A stretch of 64,000 bases of DNA, from contig NC_081815.1 in NCBI RefSeq assembly GCF_030704535.1, forward strand, positions 1,503,001 to 1,567,000, in the 5' to 3' direction. Source of the DNA: Vitis vinifera. Its lineage: Eukaryota; Streptophyta; Magnoliopsida; Vitales; Vitaceae. Every line of letters begins with the position of its first letter. The first letter of the stretch is position 1. This document shows, one piece after another, positions 35,101 through 46,000 of the stretch. A model generated the notes under the pieces. It worked only from the letters and a program-made list of their open reading frames with translations, was not told where the DNA came from and did no database searches. The translations under genes were made by a program, and so were the position numbers.

Positions 35101-38100
35101 CATCTATTATGGGAAAGGCAGAGGTTATGACACTTTCTATTCTCTTTATTTGGCAGTGCATGGGTTCTCTCATATTTAGTGAAGGATTTGTTAATGCGTT
35201 GGAATGAGAGCTTTGTGGGCAAGAAGAGAAGAAAGGCTTGGAGAAGAGCTCATTTTTTCCTTTTATATACAATTTGGAAGGAATGCAACCAAAGAACCTT
35301 TAAAGGGATGTAACACACTAACCTATCTCTCAAGGACTCCCTTATATCCAATCTATATATGTGGTCTTGGTGGTATCTCATAGTTGAAGCCAAATTGATC
35401 TACTATCCTTGATGGATTTTGTCCAGTGGTTAAGCTTTAAGTATTAGGTCAGGGTTCTGGTTGTAGCTTGCTTCTTTTTGTTTTCTCACTTGTATACTCC
35501 AAATGCACTGTGCACACCTTTTCTTGATTGGCACGTTTAATATATTTCTCTTCTTATTTGTTTATCAAACAAATTGAAGCCACCTTAGACTTTGCATAAG
35601 CTTATGAATTGGGAACAAGAAATAAATAATCTTAGAGATGACAAATAGTTTCATATTTCAATCAATCACCATGCAGATAAGAAAACATATAGGAGATATG
35701 TGAGACCAATTGTTTACCACTTTTTTTGGGATGAAAGCAAGGACATGAAATAAATCAGAAGACTTTATAAAGTGTTTTTTATTGGAGTAAGTCTACTACC
35801 TTTAGAAAGGTATTGCTTTTTCCACAACGCTAATCTTTTCCTTGATCTCTTCTCCACTGCATCCCACACCTTGGAAGATTTATGAGAGGCTCCCAAAGGA
35901 AGACCCAAATAGGAAGTGGGCAACTTTCTTGTTCTACAACCTTACACCAAGGTTAATTCCTCCACATTAGCTACCCCCAATAGGAATAACCTCACTCTTA
36001 TCCAAATTAATTTTTAGGCCAGAAATCATCTCAAACCATATACACATCCCACTTAAATATCTCAACTGATCATGTTTGGCATTACAGAAAATCAAGTATC
36101 ATCAACAAACAAGAGATAAGACACTTCCATCCCCTCCCCACCTTAAATCTTGAAATGTTGCCTCCACCCTTAGCTCGGGTCAACATTTGATTGAGAGCTT
36201 CCATAGCCAAGATGAATAGATAAGGGGATAGGTGATCACCCTGCCTCATACCCCTAAAACTCTGAAAGAAACCAGAGAGTTCCATTAATGAGAACATAAA
36301 AGCTTGCTTTGGAAATACACCATCTTATCCATCTAATCCACCATTATCCAAACCCCATATTAGTCATGACCACCATTCAGAAGCACGAATTGATATACGA
36401 TCATAAGCCTTCTCAATATCCATTTTTAATTAGGCTCGGAAATGTTGCTCTTTAATATTGAGTCAATTGCTTCACTAACAATAAAAACTGCATCCAAAAT
36501 CTCTCTACCTTTTATAAAAGTATTTTGATAATCTTTTTATTTTTTTATTTTTTTATGGGTAAAAAGCAATATATTAAAAACCCTGAGGGGTAGCTCAATT
36601 GGTCCGGCCTTGGGTTTGCTCCCCAATGGTCACTAGTTCGAGTCCCCTCAGGGCCACTGGAGGTTTACTTGGTTGTTAACTTCAGGGCCCCGTGGGATTA
36701 GTCGAGGTGCACATAAGTTGACCCGGACATCCATGGTTATCCAAAAAAAAAAAAAAAAAGCAATATATTAAAATAAAAAAGGCATTCCAAAAAAAGTGCC
36801 CCAAAGTACATAGGTAGAATACAAAGGACACCTAAGAGGGCCTTAAAAAGGCCATGGGACCATTAAAAAACAACACCCCCTCAAATAAAGCCCAACCAAT
36901 CTAAAAATTTAACAATGGAAGAAGGGCTGAAAACTAAAAACCCCTTAGCCCATGCCCAAAGGTTACAAAGGAAGTAAATTTACACCCTAGAACCAAAAGA
37001 CTGTGTTGATAATCTGAAACTACCTTTCACACCATTTTCTTACCTTTTCTCCTCTTATTTATTTATTAGTTTTTATTTTTGTGTTGTTGTACGGAACGGA
37101 ACCCGACCCCCCCATCCCTTTTGCCACTTGAGCTAGACCTTAGATGCTAGTGTAAGGACGTTAATATGTTAGTTCAATTTACAAACTAGACATGCTTGTA
37201 CACAAAGCAATATAAGCAGCATGCCAATATAAACACACTGAATGCGCATTTGTGTAGCCTTACTTCTAAGGCAATCTCCCCCTTACATGGAATCAATGCA
37301 TAAGAGGCTGCCTGTCTCCAAAAATTTAGGTGTGCATCTCTGGCAACTTTGATTGTTTGGGGTGAGGTAAGTTGTGATTTTTAACATGCAGGGACTTGAA
37401 TCTTAGTTGGTGTAAAGTGTTGGAAGTTTAATGGCTATAGGCCTATGCTCATTGGTTTCACCTTTACATGGTTTTACCTTACATGGATGCCATGTGCAAG
37501 AATGGAATGCACCATACCTTCCCTTGGGTTTTATCAAGCTAAACAAGCTTGGTTTCAGGGCCAAGGTGCCATACACCAGCAAGCTGAGCTTGAGGCCTGC
37601 TCAATTCAGATCATTGATCATTGATCATTCTGTACCAAATTTCTGACTTCACACTTTAAGATCGGGGGTCAAGTAAAATGCAATTTTCTTTTATTTGCAT
37701 ATGGTTTCTAGATATGGCAGCTGATTCCATGATTCTACTACTTTTTCTGTACAGTTGGTAAATATACCCTCTATTACCTTTCTCTTGCTTGAAAGATTAA
37801 TATTTGGATAAGTTCGATCTGCATAGCCTACTGGTAATATGTATATGTGTAGTATCACGCATACAACCTCTGTAGGTTCCTCTATCTTAAGAAGTAATTG
37901 GGGTCACTGGAAGTATTTTGTTCAAACAAAGGGAGAGTGGAAATTTAATGGTAGATTGCATATGTTAAGCTCACTGCACATCTGTGAGGATGGAATAGAG
38001 TAATAACTAATTTCAATTCTCATGTGATCAAAATGCAGGTTCAAAACTGCTACAAGATAAAGAGAGATCCCTCATTTGGGACTAAAACACCTACCCCGAA

Positions 38101-38442
38101 ACAGAAGGACATCAGACCTAGGCAGTCACAAAGCACAGATTATGTAGCCTCCATCGAGACGGTAGAAGAAGCAGCAGTGGCTGCTGCCTACAAGGTCGCT
38201 GAAGCAGAAAACAAGTCATTTGTAGCAGCTGAAGCAGTCAAGGAGGCAGAGAGGGTTGCAAAGATGGCTGAAGAGTCAGAAGCGATGCTACAGTTCACAC
38301 TAGAGATACTTGAGAAATGTAATGTAGAAAACCCTAATTACTGCTTAATTCTATCTTCTTTTTCTCAGTACTTTGCCTTAAAATTGTCTGTTTTTCTTTT
38401 CCTTTGACAGGTTCTCGTGGTGAAGTTGTGTACATAGCATAG
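26155..38442 (+). CDS. TRB1: telomere repeat-binding factor / single-Myb-histone protein (TRB1-like)
   Basis: Six coding exons: 26155-26304, 28286-28500, 29687-29771, 32856-32939, 38039-38318, 38411-38442. They total 846 nt, 281 aa. The order is diagnostic: an N-terminal Myb domain (about 5-57, starting [16 protein letters not shown] and ending in the telobox-type LKDKWRN), a Ser/Ala/Pro-rich linker, a GH1/H15 linker-histone-like domain (about 123-186), and an Ala/Glu-rich coiled coil (about 216-272). Members bind telomeric repeats and telo-box promoters, and in Arabidopsis recruit chromatin modifiers. Introns 3 (3.1 kb) and 4 (5.1 kb) are swollen by LINE relics and a SINE; intron 5 is only 92 bp. 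Whether this is the TRB1, TRB2 or TRB3 orthologue cannot be decided here. Confidence 0.92.
30200..31985 (+). mobile_element. decayed LINE (3' half) in TRB intron 3
   Basis: Degenerate plant L1-type sequence in the same orientation as the gene. Pieces of the RT C-terminal region (a GLPLGA-like stretch near 30275) and the zinc-binding/RNase H-like 3' region can be read between stops. It ends with a typical LINE tail (tttgtttgcttgtcaaaaag). The left boundary is approximate. Confidence 0.6.
32229..32480. repeat. tandem duplication, about 145-bp unit, in TRB intron 3
   Basis: Two diverged copies share taatattcct, ccaaatt, aatttagtggtcttaggt, ttgccaaaaa and tattattagct-like blocks. The copies start near 32229 and 32376. 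Confidence 0.55.
34060..35575 (+). mobile_element. decayed LINE (3' half) in TRB intron 4
   Basis: Sense-oriented L1-type relic. The frame at 34136-34381 reads [20 protein letters not shown] and continues with IYLMPLL, the conserved region after the RT domain. Later parts match the zinc-binding and 3' tail region; it ends near a ttatttgtttatcaaac tail. Many stops and shifts. Confidence 0.65.
35700..36545 (-). mobile_element. decayed LINE RT fragment, antisense, in TRB intron 4
   Basis: On the minus strand 36297-36082 reads [20 protein letters not shown] followed by AMEAL, the RT palm segment of plant L1 elements. Downstream (near 35900) a [10 protein letters not shown]-like stretch follows. 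It faces the sense LINE just upstream, and the two share a short homologous stretch, so the intron contains an imperfect inverted repeat. Confidence 0.65.
36546..37010 (-). mobile_element. LINE 3' terminal fragment, antisense, interrupted by a SINE
   Basis: The left end (tttttatgggtaaaaagc) and the sequence after the SINE (aaaaaaggcattcc, then gccccaaagtacat) look like the reverse complement of a plant LINE 3' end. The SINE at 36581-36754 sits in it with a target duplication. Boundaries approximate. Confidence 0.5.
36581..36754 (+). mobile_element. tRNA-derived SINE with target-site duplication
   Basis: Starts CCCTGAGGGGTAGCTCAATT, with an A-box-like TAGCTCAATTGG and a B-box-like GTTCGAGTCC, then a non-tRNA body containing GTGGGATTAGTCGAGGTG, and a poly(A) tail. 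This layout is that of plant tRNA-derived SINEs (Au-like). The flanks repeat AAAAAGCAATATATTAAAA at about 36561-36579 and 36755-36773, a clear target duplication. It transposes only with help from LINE enzymes. Confidence 0.85.
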
Positions 38443-38509
38443 GATAGTGATTGATTCATGTTGTCAAACTAAAGACTTGGAACTATTTGATCAGAACATG
38501 AGTTTATCA

Positions 38510-38511
<2 letters not shown>

Positions 38512-38549
<38 letters not shown>
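38512..38549. repeat. (TC)n microsatellite in the TRB 3' region
   Basis: About 19 perfect TC units, 70 nt after the stop codon, followed by a pyrimidine-rich stretch. Probably within the 3' untranslated region and likely length-polymorphic. Confidence 0.85.
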
Positions 38550-38551
<2 letters not shown>

Positions 38552-39904
38552 CTTCCTTTTTTCTTTTCATTTTTTCCTTCATTTTTCTTCTTCTTCAGGT
38601 TCTCTTGGGCTGGTAAAGGTTTGTAAATTTAGTTTGCTATAATAGTCACATTTTGTTTAGGTTGGATGAAAGGAAAAATCATGACTGGTTGTGGTTAACT
38701 AATTGCATCATATACAACCTTGTTAAGATCCTGGTAATGAACCTAGCGATAAAATTAACCAATAAAGTACCATGCATTGCCTGAATATGATGTGCCACAG
38801 GGTGTTGATGTTATTGCGATATGCTGTATGTACTTGTTGGAGAGCACGTTTTTGCAGCTATGTACATGTGTTGGACGCCAAAAAAAAAAACCCTAGTAGC
38901 TAGGCTACTGGTTGGCCTGTCGTATCCAAGTCATAAATTGTTACTTTCCACAGCTACATTTGATGTATTGTTCTCACTGCTTCAAACCTTCATTTGATCT
39001 TGTTTTACCACAGGGCCTCTCTAAAAACTCTTAGGCCATGCATGGTAGTCAGAATGAGGGGGTGAGAATGAATATTTCATTCTTGGCTTTTTTTTTATTC
39101 ATTTTCATGTTTGTATAAAGAACTCAAATCTCAATCTCTGATATGTGCTATTTTAATTTTCTCAATAACAAGAATGATATGAAGAATGTTATAATTAGTA
39201 TTTTATCTTGGCATTTTTATCGGATTTATGACTTTTTATGATTAATTTTTATTTATTGAATAAATATTATTTTTCTAGTAAAAAAAAAACTAAAAAAAAA
39301 AGTTCTTTTAAAATCAAAATAACAAGTTATTTTAAATCATGTGTGAGTATGCTTTATCCTCATTGTTACTAAATATTAAAATGAAAATAAATAATCATTC
39401 CAATATTATACTTCTAAGTTCTAACTACATTCAAATACAATTGTTTCAGAATCTGAAAAATCAACGCGGGTGATGCATGAATTTAAGAATCTATTTGTGA
39501 ACTGCTCAGGAGAACAAAATCAATCACTGGGTTGCAATAAACCGCACAAAATCTGATAAATATCAGGGGCAGAATAGCCACAGCCCACAATGAGCCATGG
39601 AAAATAGAAAGGAGATGCCATAGCACAAGGGAAAACTGAGAATGGGAAGATATTTGAATGTCTTCAAATTATTTGTCCCAAGAACAATGTCGACATCATA
39701 ATTAGCCATGTCAGGCACAGAAGATCACCTTTTCTTCTTCTTTTTTTTTTTTTGCATTTTTTTTTCTGCAGGCACAGCAAAACCTAATCCCAAATTTGCT
39801 GGTGAAGAACACAACGAATGCAGAACCGTAAGACAAAGTCAGCAAATATATAACCTAGTGCCTCTGATAGTCCAAGCTACAAGACCAAAGCTGAAATCAT
39901 CAAA
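38550..39904. other. intergenic between the convergent TRB and NMT genes
   Basis: Holds the two 3' untranslated regions. The middle (about 39040-39450) is AT-rich with gaatgaatatttcattctt-like inverted sequence and poly(A/T) runs. No gene seen. Confidence 0.45.
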
Positions 39905-41209
39905 CTATAACAGAACAAGGCCAAGTTCCATTGGTTTCAGTCCATTCTGCAACCGATAATTATACAGATAATAGTGAAGTTGCCCATCTCCCGGTCCAAA
40001 TTTCAATTCCTTGAGAAAAGATTCATTCTGCATGACATCCAATGCATTGAAAACATCATAATCCTTCTGCTTTGCAATGATAAGTGCATCATTCATCAGC
40101 TGAAGCAAGGGAGTCTTTGTCGTGACATTATAGTAGGAATAAGCTGCTTTCAAAGTTGAGTAATTCTGGTGACCAAGGATGGATGAGGGAAGCGTATAGA
40201 AGCTGCAGAAGTCGGTAACCTCATGAGTCACTGGGCTATCAACCAGATAACTGTCCACCACATTTTCAGTTGGAAGAAGCCAGTGCTCCACATCATGCTC
40301 ATCAAAATCTGGTGCAACTACAAACTGGCTCAAGTAGTTTCTCAGCAGGCGGGTAACAGCAGGCACGTCTCGGAGCTCCATTTTTCTGAAACCAGGGGTC
40401 ACTGTCGAATCCGGTAACTTGTAAAGCTTAATTGTTCTACTCATCGTCATCCGCGCACCAAGCCTTGAAAAACCAACATCAATCAGTTTCTTAGGGTTCA
40501 ATGACCTATGCCAGTACTGGCAGGTTGTTATGGGTGTAGGTAGCACCACCCCAGCTGTGTATGCTGCATGCCAAATATTCTCCAAGTGAACCCTCCTCGT
40601 TATCTCTTTGATCATAACAGGGGCAAGCCTCTTCGACCTAAGCTTCTTATGAACACACAAGAAGTTAATCTCTGCCATTTTCACAACTTCATTACGGACC
40701 CTGATCCTCGCTGGCACACCAGTGATGAATGCAACCAACTTCTTTGAAGTTTTCACTCGAACTCCAATATGCCAGCTCTTGTAGTAACCTGGTGGGCGCA
40801 AAGCCCACCGAAGAAACTCCTTAGAGTAGTTGAATCTAAACATATTCTCATCATCCTCAACATAATTAGTAGTCAAGAGGTTGTAAACCTCATTGCAAGT
40901 CTCATCAGAGTCCATATCACACACAGTCCATTCATAAGGACCCGGAAGATTATAAGGCTCTTGTTTCACCTCTGATGTCGGTGTAGGGGGCTCAATAGGG
41001 CCCTCCTGCAAGCTCAAGTTCCCAATATCCTTAAACTGCCCAACAGGCTGTGTCTCCCAGAACTTATGTTTCTTGGCCACAGACATGGAGTCCTGGAACC
41101 TCTGCAATAGGGTTTCCAGTGAGCCATCGCCGCTAGGAGGCGGGTTTGGACCAGAATTGCCATCTGGGTTTTCTTTGGGTGAACCAGGTGGTGAATTGGC
41201 GTCAGCCAT
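39905..41209 (-). CDS. NMT1: glycylpeptide N-tetradecanoyltransferase (N-myristoyltransferase)
   Basis: Uninterrupted reading frame of 434 aa, the same length as Arabidopsis NMT1. The enzyme moves myristate from myristoyl-CoA to the N-terminal glycine of proteins such as CPKs, small GTPases and SnRK1 beta subunits, mainly in the cytosol and on ribosomes. Signatures: EINFLCVHKKLRSKRLAPV (NMT signature 1, in the N-terminal GNAT lobe), KFGPGDGQLHYYLYNY (signature 2, near the C terminus), and the C-terminal GLVLL whose terminal carboxylate is catalytic in the family. The start is the ATG at 41209 (MADANSPPGSP); the open frame's earlier TTG is not used. A leader intron is likely, with a donor on the minus strand at 41473 (GGAAAG|GTAACT) and an acceptor near 41217. 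Convergent with TRB and divergent from THO6. Confidence 0.96.
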   Translation of the reverse strand: MADANSPPGSPKENPDGNSGPNPPPSGDGSLETLLQRFQDSMSVAKKHKFWETQPVGQFKDIGNLSLQEGPIEPPTPTSEVKQEPYNLPGPYEWTVCDMDSDETCNEVYNLLTTNYVEDDENMFRFNYSKEFLRWALRPPGYYKSWHIGVRVKTSKKLVAFITGVPARIRVRNEVVKMAEINFLCVHKKLRSKRLAPVMIKEITRRVHLENIWHAAYTAGVVLPTPITTCQYWHRSLNPKKLIDVGFSRLGARMTMSRTIKLYKLPDSTVTPGFRKMELRDVPAVTRLLRNYLSQFVVAPDFDEHDVEHWLLPTENVVDSYLVDSPVTHEVTDFCSFYTLPSSILGHQNYSTLKAAYSYYNVTTKTPLLQLMNDALIIAKQKDYDVFNALDVMQNESFLKELKFGPGDGQLHYYLYNYRLQNGLKPMELGLVLL

Positions 41210-41381
41210 TTTCAACTATTCAATAAAAAATCAACAGTTTCTGTATCAACACAAATCTCAAAACCCCAACAACCAAAAAGAAAAACATCTAACATAAACA
41301 ACCATTACCATCATCTCACAGTTAATTTTTCCACAAATGAATCAATTGCAATCCAAACATCAAAGCAACAAAACCAAAAAG

Positions 41382-41387
<6 letters not shown>

Positions 41388-41413
<26 letters not shown>
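41388..41413. repeat. poly(A) tract in the presumed NMT leader intron
   Basis: About 26 A on the plus strand (poly-T on the sense strand of NMT). It lies between the predicted leader-intron donor and acceptor. A telo-box-like AAACCCTAA directly follows on the plus strand. Confidence 0.7.
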
Positions 41414-41779
41414 CCCTAAACATAGAGTTGATTGTTGAAGCCATGTAAGATCTGGGGGTTGCCAAAAAAGTTACCTTTCCTGCTGTTCAAATGAAGATAG
41501 AATGGAACTAACGGATCTGAGGTTGAGGAACACCCAAGAGTGATATAATGGGGTGAAGCAGATCCGGATATGCGAAGTTGGGATTGATTGGGATTTGGGG
41601 TTTGTAGGGTTTTGGCAGAAGCGGCTTTGGCCTTTACCAATGTGGGCTTGGAGGCATCGAAGCTTTGGAGAATGCCAAAGCGTGCTGTGTGCGATGACTT
41701 CGATGTATTCCCCCTTAATTTTATTATTATACAAGGGCGTGTTTGGTTTTTCTTCGTCAAAAATTCAAGGGAAAAGAAA

Positions 41780-42900
41780 ATCAGAAGCCGCAGTTACTTT
41801 TGTTATTAGAAAACACTTCTGTTTCGGAAAGTTTTCAAAACCAGTTTCCCTCATAAAAATAATTTTTTATTATTTAAATAATAAAACTTTATTTAAGAAT
41901 TTAAATATAAAAAATAATATTATTTTGTCTCATTCTTATACAAATTTGTATTGGAACAAACCCTTATTTTAAAAAAAATAAAAATAATAATTTTTTATTA
42001 TTTAAAAATAAGTTTGATAAGATATATTCAAAAACCAAAAATATAAAATTAGAGAATTGATAAATGAAAATATTAATAATAAAATAAATGTTTATCTATC
42101 TGAGATGTTTGATAAATCAATTTAATAGTTTGACTTAAAATTAAAAATAACTTTAAGTAATAAGTAAAAATAATTAACTTATTTTTAACTCCATATCTTT
42201 ATTTGATTTTTTTTTGTTATAATTATAATTTATGATGATAAATATGTCAATTGATGATTTATAATAAGTTTTAAATTTATTTTATCAAATAATAAAAATT
42301 AAGTGATAAATTTTGAATTAATAATTTAAATATAATTTAACTTAAAGTCAATAAATAACTATTAAGTTTTATCAAACACTTCCTTAATTTTCAAATTTCC
42401 TTTTATGTTTTTATACAGTGAAAATTTTCCCAAGATAAATTTTGAAAATACAATGAATGCCATTTTTATTTTAATGTTTGTTTAAAGATGGAGAAATTTT
42501 TATTTAAATAATATTTATAAAAATTAGATTTAATCCTAAGTAAATAAAGAAATAGATTTTAATCGTCTAATTTTCTTTTATCTTTATTATCTAGAAATGA
42601 GAAAATAAAAAAAAAACACAAAAATTTATACATGTAAAAATAATAATCTAAATGACTATTATATTTCTTAAAAATATAAATTTAAAAATTAATTTTATTT
42701 TAAATTATTAGAATTTAATATGAGTGTTAGATATAAAAGGACTGATTATAAAAATATAGGTTAACAGAAATTGAAATTATTTATTTTAGTGGAAAATGTA
42801 TAAGAACCGAATTAAAAAAAAAAGAAAATTTTATTTTTGTTATGAATTGAAAACCCTTAATTTGAATTTTTTTTTTCCTTTTAAATGTATGAGCAAGGAT
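41780..42900. other. AT-rich region between the divergent NMT and THO6 genes
   Basis: No gene. It includes a candidate small MITE (42106-42378) and many A/T runs. Promoter elements for both genes probably lie at its two ends. Confidence 0.45.
42106..42378. mobile_element. candidate MITE with TGTTTGATAAA inverted ends
   Basis: The left end reads TGTTTGATAAATCAATTTAA and the reverse complement of the right end TGTTTGATAAAACTTAATAG. Further inward both have TTGACTT-TAAA-like blocks. No clear target duplication is visible, so this is tentative. A shorter relative is at 59089-59179. Confidence 0.4.
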
Positions 42901-42917
42901 TTTTGTTATTTCTCTTG

Positions 42918-42932
42918 AAACGACGTCGTTTT
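42918..42932. promoter_or_regulatory. palindromic promoter motif AAACGACGTCGTTTT
   Basis: Near-perfect palindrome 77 bp upstream of the THO6 start codon; the best copy of three in the window. It includes the ACGT core used by bZIP factors, but the longer conserved palindrome suggests a different or additional binder. Confidence 0.5.
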
Positions 42933-42993
42933 TTATAATTCAAACGTTCGTTTTCCACGGTGAAGTGCTAGGGAGCTGAAGCTAAACCATTCC

Positions 42994-43009
42994 AAAACCC
43001 TAACCCTAA
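42994..43009 (+). promoter_or_regulatory. double telo-box at the THO6 start
   Basis: AAAACCCTAACCCTAA directly abuts the ATG, giving two overlapping telo-box units in the leader. A third ACCCTAACCC lies inside exon 1. TRB-type Myb proteins bind this sequence; occupancy here is inferred. Confidence 0.5.
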
Positions 43010-46000
43010 TGGGTTCGGATGCGAGGGACTGGGACGAAGATGGGTATAGAAACAGCATATTGAAAGAAAGAGAGATCCAAACACGAACCGTTTTTAGAGC
43101 CATATTCGCACCCTCACAAAACCCTAACCCGGACGTCATCGTCGTGGCCTCCAGTGATGGAACGCTTGCCTCCTACTCCATCTCCTCCTGCATCTCTCAA
43201 TTGGTAAATTCTATCCCTCCAATTCCCCATTTCCACAGCCGTTTGGTTGCCCAGAAAATTTTGTGATAAAAAACGTACAAAAAATGAAAATGGAGTTTTG
43301 ACAATTTTGTTTTGTTGCAGCAGTCGGGTTTTGGCAATGCTAGGCCTCGGAAGTAAGTTTGGTTGGTAATGCGTAGGTTTCTCCTGACTCGGACGTAGCT
43401 GATTGTGATCTGTGATTTTCCATGTCCAGGTCTTTGCTCGGTCTGCCGGTGGCTGAACCCAATTGCTTCCTTCAAGGGCATGATGGGCCTGCATACGACG
43501 TCAAATTTTATGGGGACGGCGAGGAATCATTGTTATTGAGGTTTGTTTTTGTCATATTAATACTGTATGAATTTGAGTGGAGCTCATGCTCCATTCAAGT
43601 TCAGCTCGGTAAGCCAAACCCGGGCTTGTCAATGATCTTGATTCAGCTTGTTTACTATCCTAGTTGAACATGTTTGTCCGTGTTGACATTCGATTGCCAG
43701 TTCTCCATATAAATGTGGTTCAAATCTCCAAAACGAGTGATTACAGCACTCTAAAAGCTTGCCTGTTTCTCAACACCCCCATAGTAAGGACTGCTTTCGT
43801 ATTGCTTTGCAACTTCTGAGGAGTGCATCCTCTGGTTGTTGTTGAAGGGGTTATATTACTGCAGAAGTTATGTTAGCTTTATAGCATGGCATGTTAAGAG
43901 ATTGAGCTTGCAATTCCCTCCTTTTTTTGGCCTTGTATACATAGTGTATGCTCTAGGCGCTTTTTTTGGCACTTTTAATGCAATTAATTTACTTATAAAA
44001 AAAAAAGCTTGGAATTCAAGTCTGGTTTGAGCATTGTAGGCCGTTTGTTGGGTTTTCACCATGTTTAGCTCATTCTTCTTCTCCAATTATTAGTTGTGAT
44101 GTATTTTTAAGATTTGACTGTTATTTCTCAATTGTTCCAAATGAGTTTTAGTCATTGTGTTGTCATTGAAATATTTGATAACTTGGTTAAATCATGTAGT
44201 TGTGGTGATGATGGTCGGATTCGTGGATGGAGGTGGAAGGAAATTACCCAATCAGAGGTGCATATTCCTTTGCAAGGTAATTGTCTTGTGAAGTTGGGTC
44301 ATCCTGATGCATTTGCACATCACTTTGTGCTGTAATATTTGGCTTAGTTTCCATGGAAAATAAATTCTAGAAGTAGAGGTAAACATGCATTGTTTACTGC
44401 TCCCAGCTTCTTGCTTGTCTGAGTGTTCATGTCATGGATTTTCATGATATTTACTCAGCTTTTGTTTTTGAAACATTTTGTTGCTATTCATGTTGGTTGT
44501 ATATGGCATGATTATATGGCCCATATACTTTTCCTTAAGTTGTTGAATCAATTTCCTCTGCATCTTTGCAAAACTTATGCACTAGCAGCATGCCTCGTGC
44601 TTCAACTTTTAGTATTTCACTTTATTATATTTCCTTTATCTATAAACAATGGAACATGGTTTTCTATATATATATAATATTTCATTTGTTGCCATCTTGT
44701 TTATTTTTGCAGGAAACCATGTGGAGCCGGTACTGGACTTGGTCAATCCTCAACATAAGTGAGTAATCTGAGAACTAAACTTGAAAGATACCATCTTGCA
44801 TGTCTGTAATATCAACCTTTTTCTCGTATTGTGTTGTTCAATTTCATTTGACATTTTATCATTGTCTCATAGAGGTCCTTGGGGTGCTCTTTCTCCTGTT
44901 CCTGAAAACAATGCAATTGCTGTTAATGCTCAGGTTTGTATTCTTTTGTTTATGTGCTGCCTTTATTTTTCTTATATGTCCTAGGCATGGCATAGACGGT
45001 TTTTTATTTTCATGCAACCTTGTGACAATTTAATCTGCTTCCCTGATTTTTCTTTGTGGGATAATGGTTTTTAGATGTGGTTGTGAATTTTACCTGGATT
45101 ATTGTGTATGTTCAAGTATTAACCAAAACCTTTATCTGGTTCTCCTCTATGTACTAAGACACTTTACTATGTGCCTGATATGACATTTTGCAGACTTTAT
45201 TGCCTTTGCATGTAATTATATGAAATTGAAAATTCTTTCATATGCTGATTTCTCAAAACTTCCTACTTCAATTGTTGCATTCTTTGGTACAATTGATGAG
45301 ATTTTTGATAAAAGGAAATAAAGGGGGTTGATCAGTTATAAATTATAAAAATGGCAAAGATGCAATACAGTGGCAATACACATTTATTTTCTGGAAAGAT
45401 GTGATATGTGATCTGTCTATAGATTTTGTCTTTAATTGCATAGGTTATATTTTACATCTTTCCCTGCTATGAGAATTATGATACCGTAGCTGGTATTTCA
45501 GATGTTTTTATCATATGGAGAAATCATATTGCATATGTAATTTATGGCCTTTTTGAGGTTTCCTTGTATTATTCTTGCATGATTCAATTTTATTTCATGG
45601 AATCAGCTGTAAATGGTTAACCCTTTCTTCTGTAATAGTGGGGATCTGTTTTTGCGGCTGCTGGTGATTCTTGTGCATATTGCTGGGATGTGGTATGTAT
45701 TTGTTCAAGGTGAATATATTACTCTTGTTAATGTCTGACTGAAAAGGATTTGCAAAGTTTTCCCAGTTTAGATGACCTTGTACAATCTTGTTTTCCCCTT
45801 GGAAGCATTGGTGCCAACTTCATTTGTATTGAAACTTTTCAGGAGAAGAGTAAGATAAAAATGGTCTTTAAGGGGCATTCAGACTATTTGCACTGTATCA
45901 TTGCTCGTAACTCCAGCAATCAGGTAAAGCCTTTTCCATAATTATCTAGAATATTAAGAAGTTATATTATTAGTTAATTTAGTTTCTAATCCACTTTACC

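Noticed and set aside
36581-36652. A functional tRNA gene
   Set aside because: The A- and B-box-like motifs are present, but the arms do not fold into a canonical cloverleaf and the sequence continues into a SINE body with a poly(A) tail and target duplication.
30200-37010. Independent genes inside the TRB introns
   Set aside because: The open frames are short, broken by stops and match LINE RT or tail regions; they are relics.
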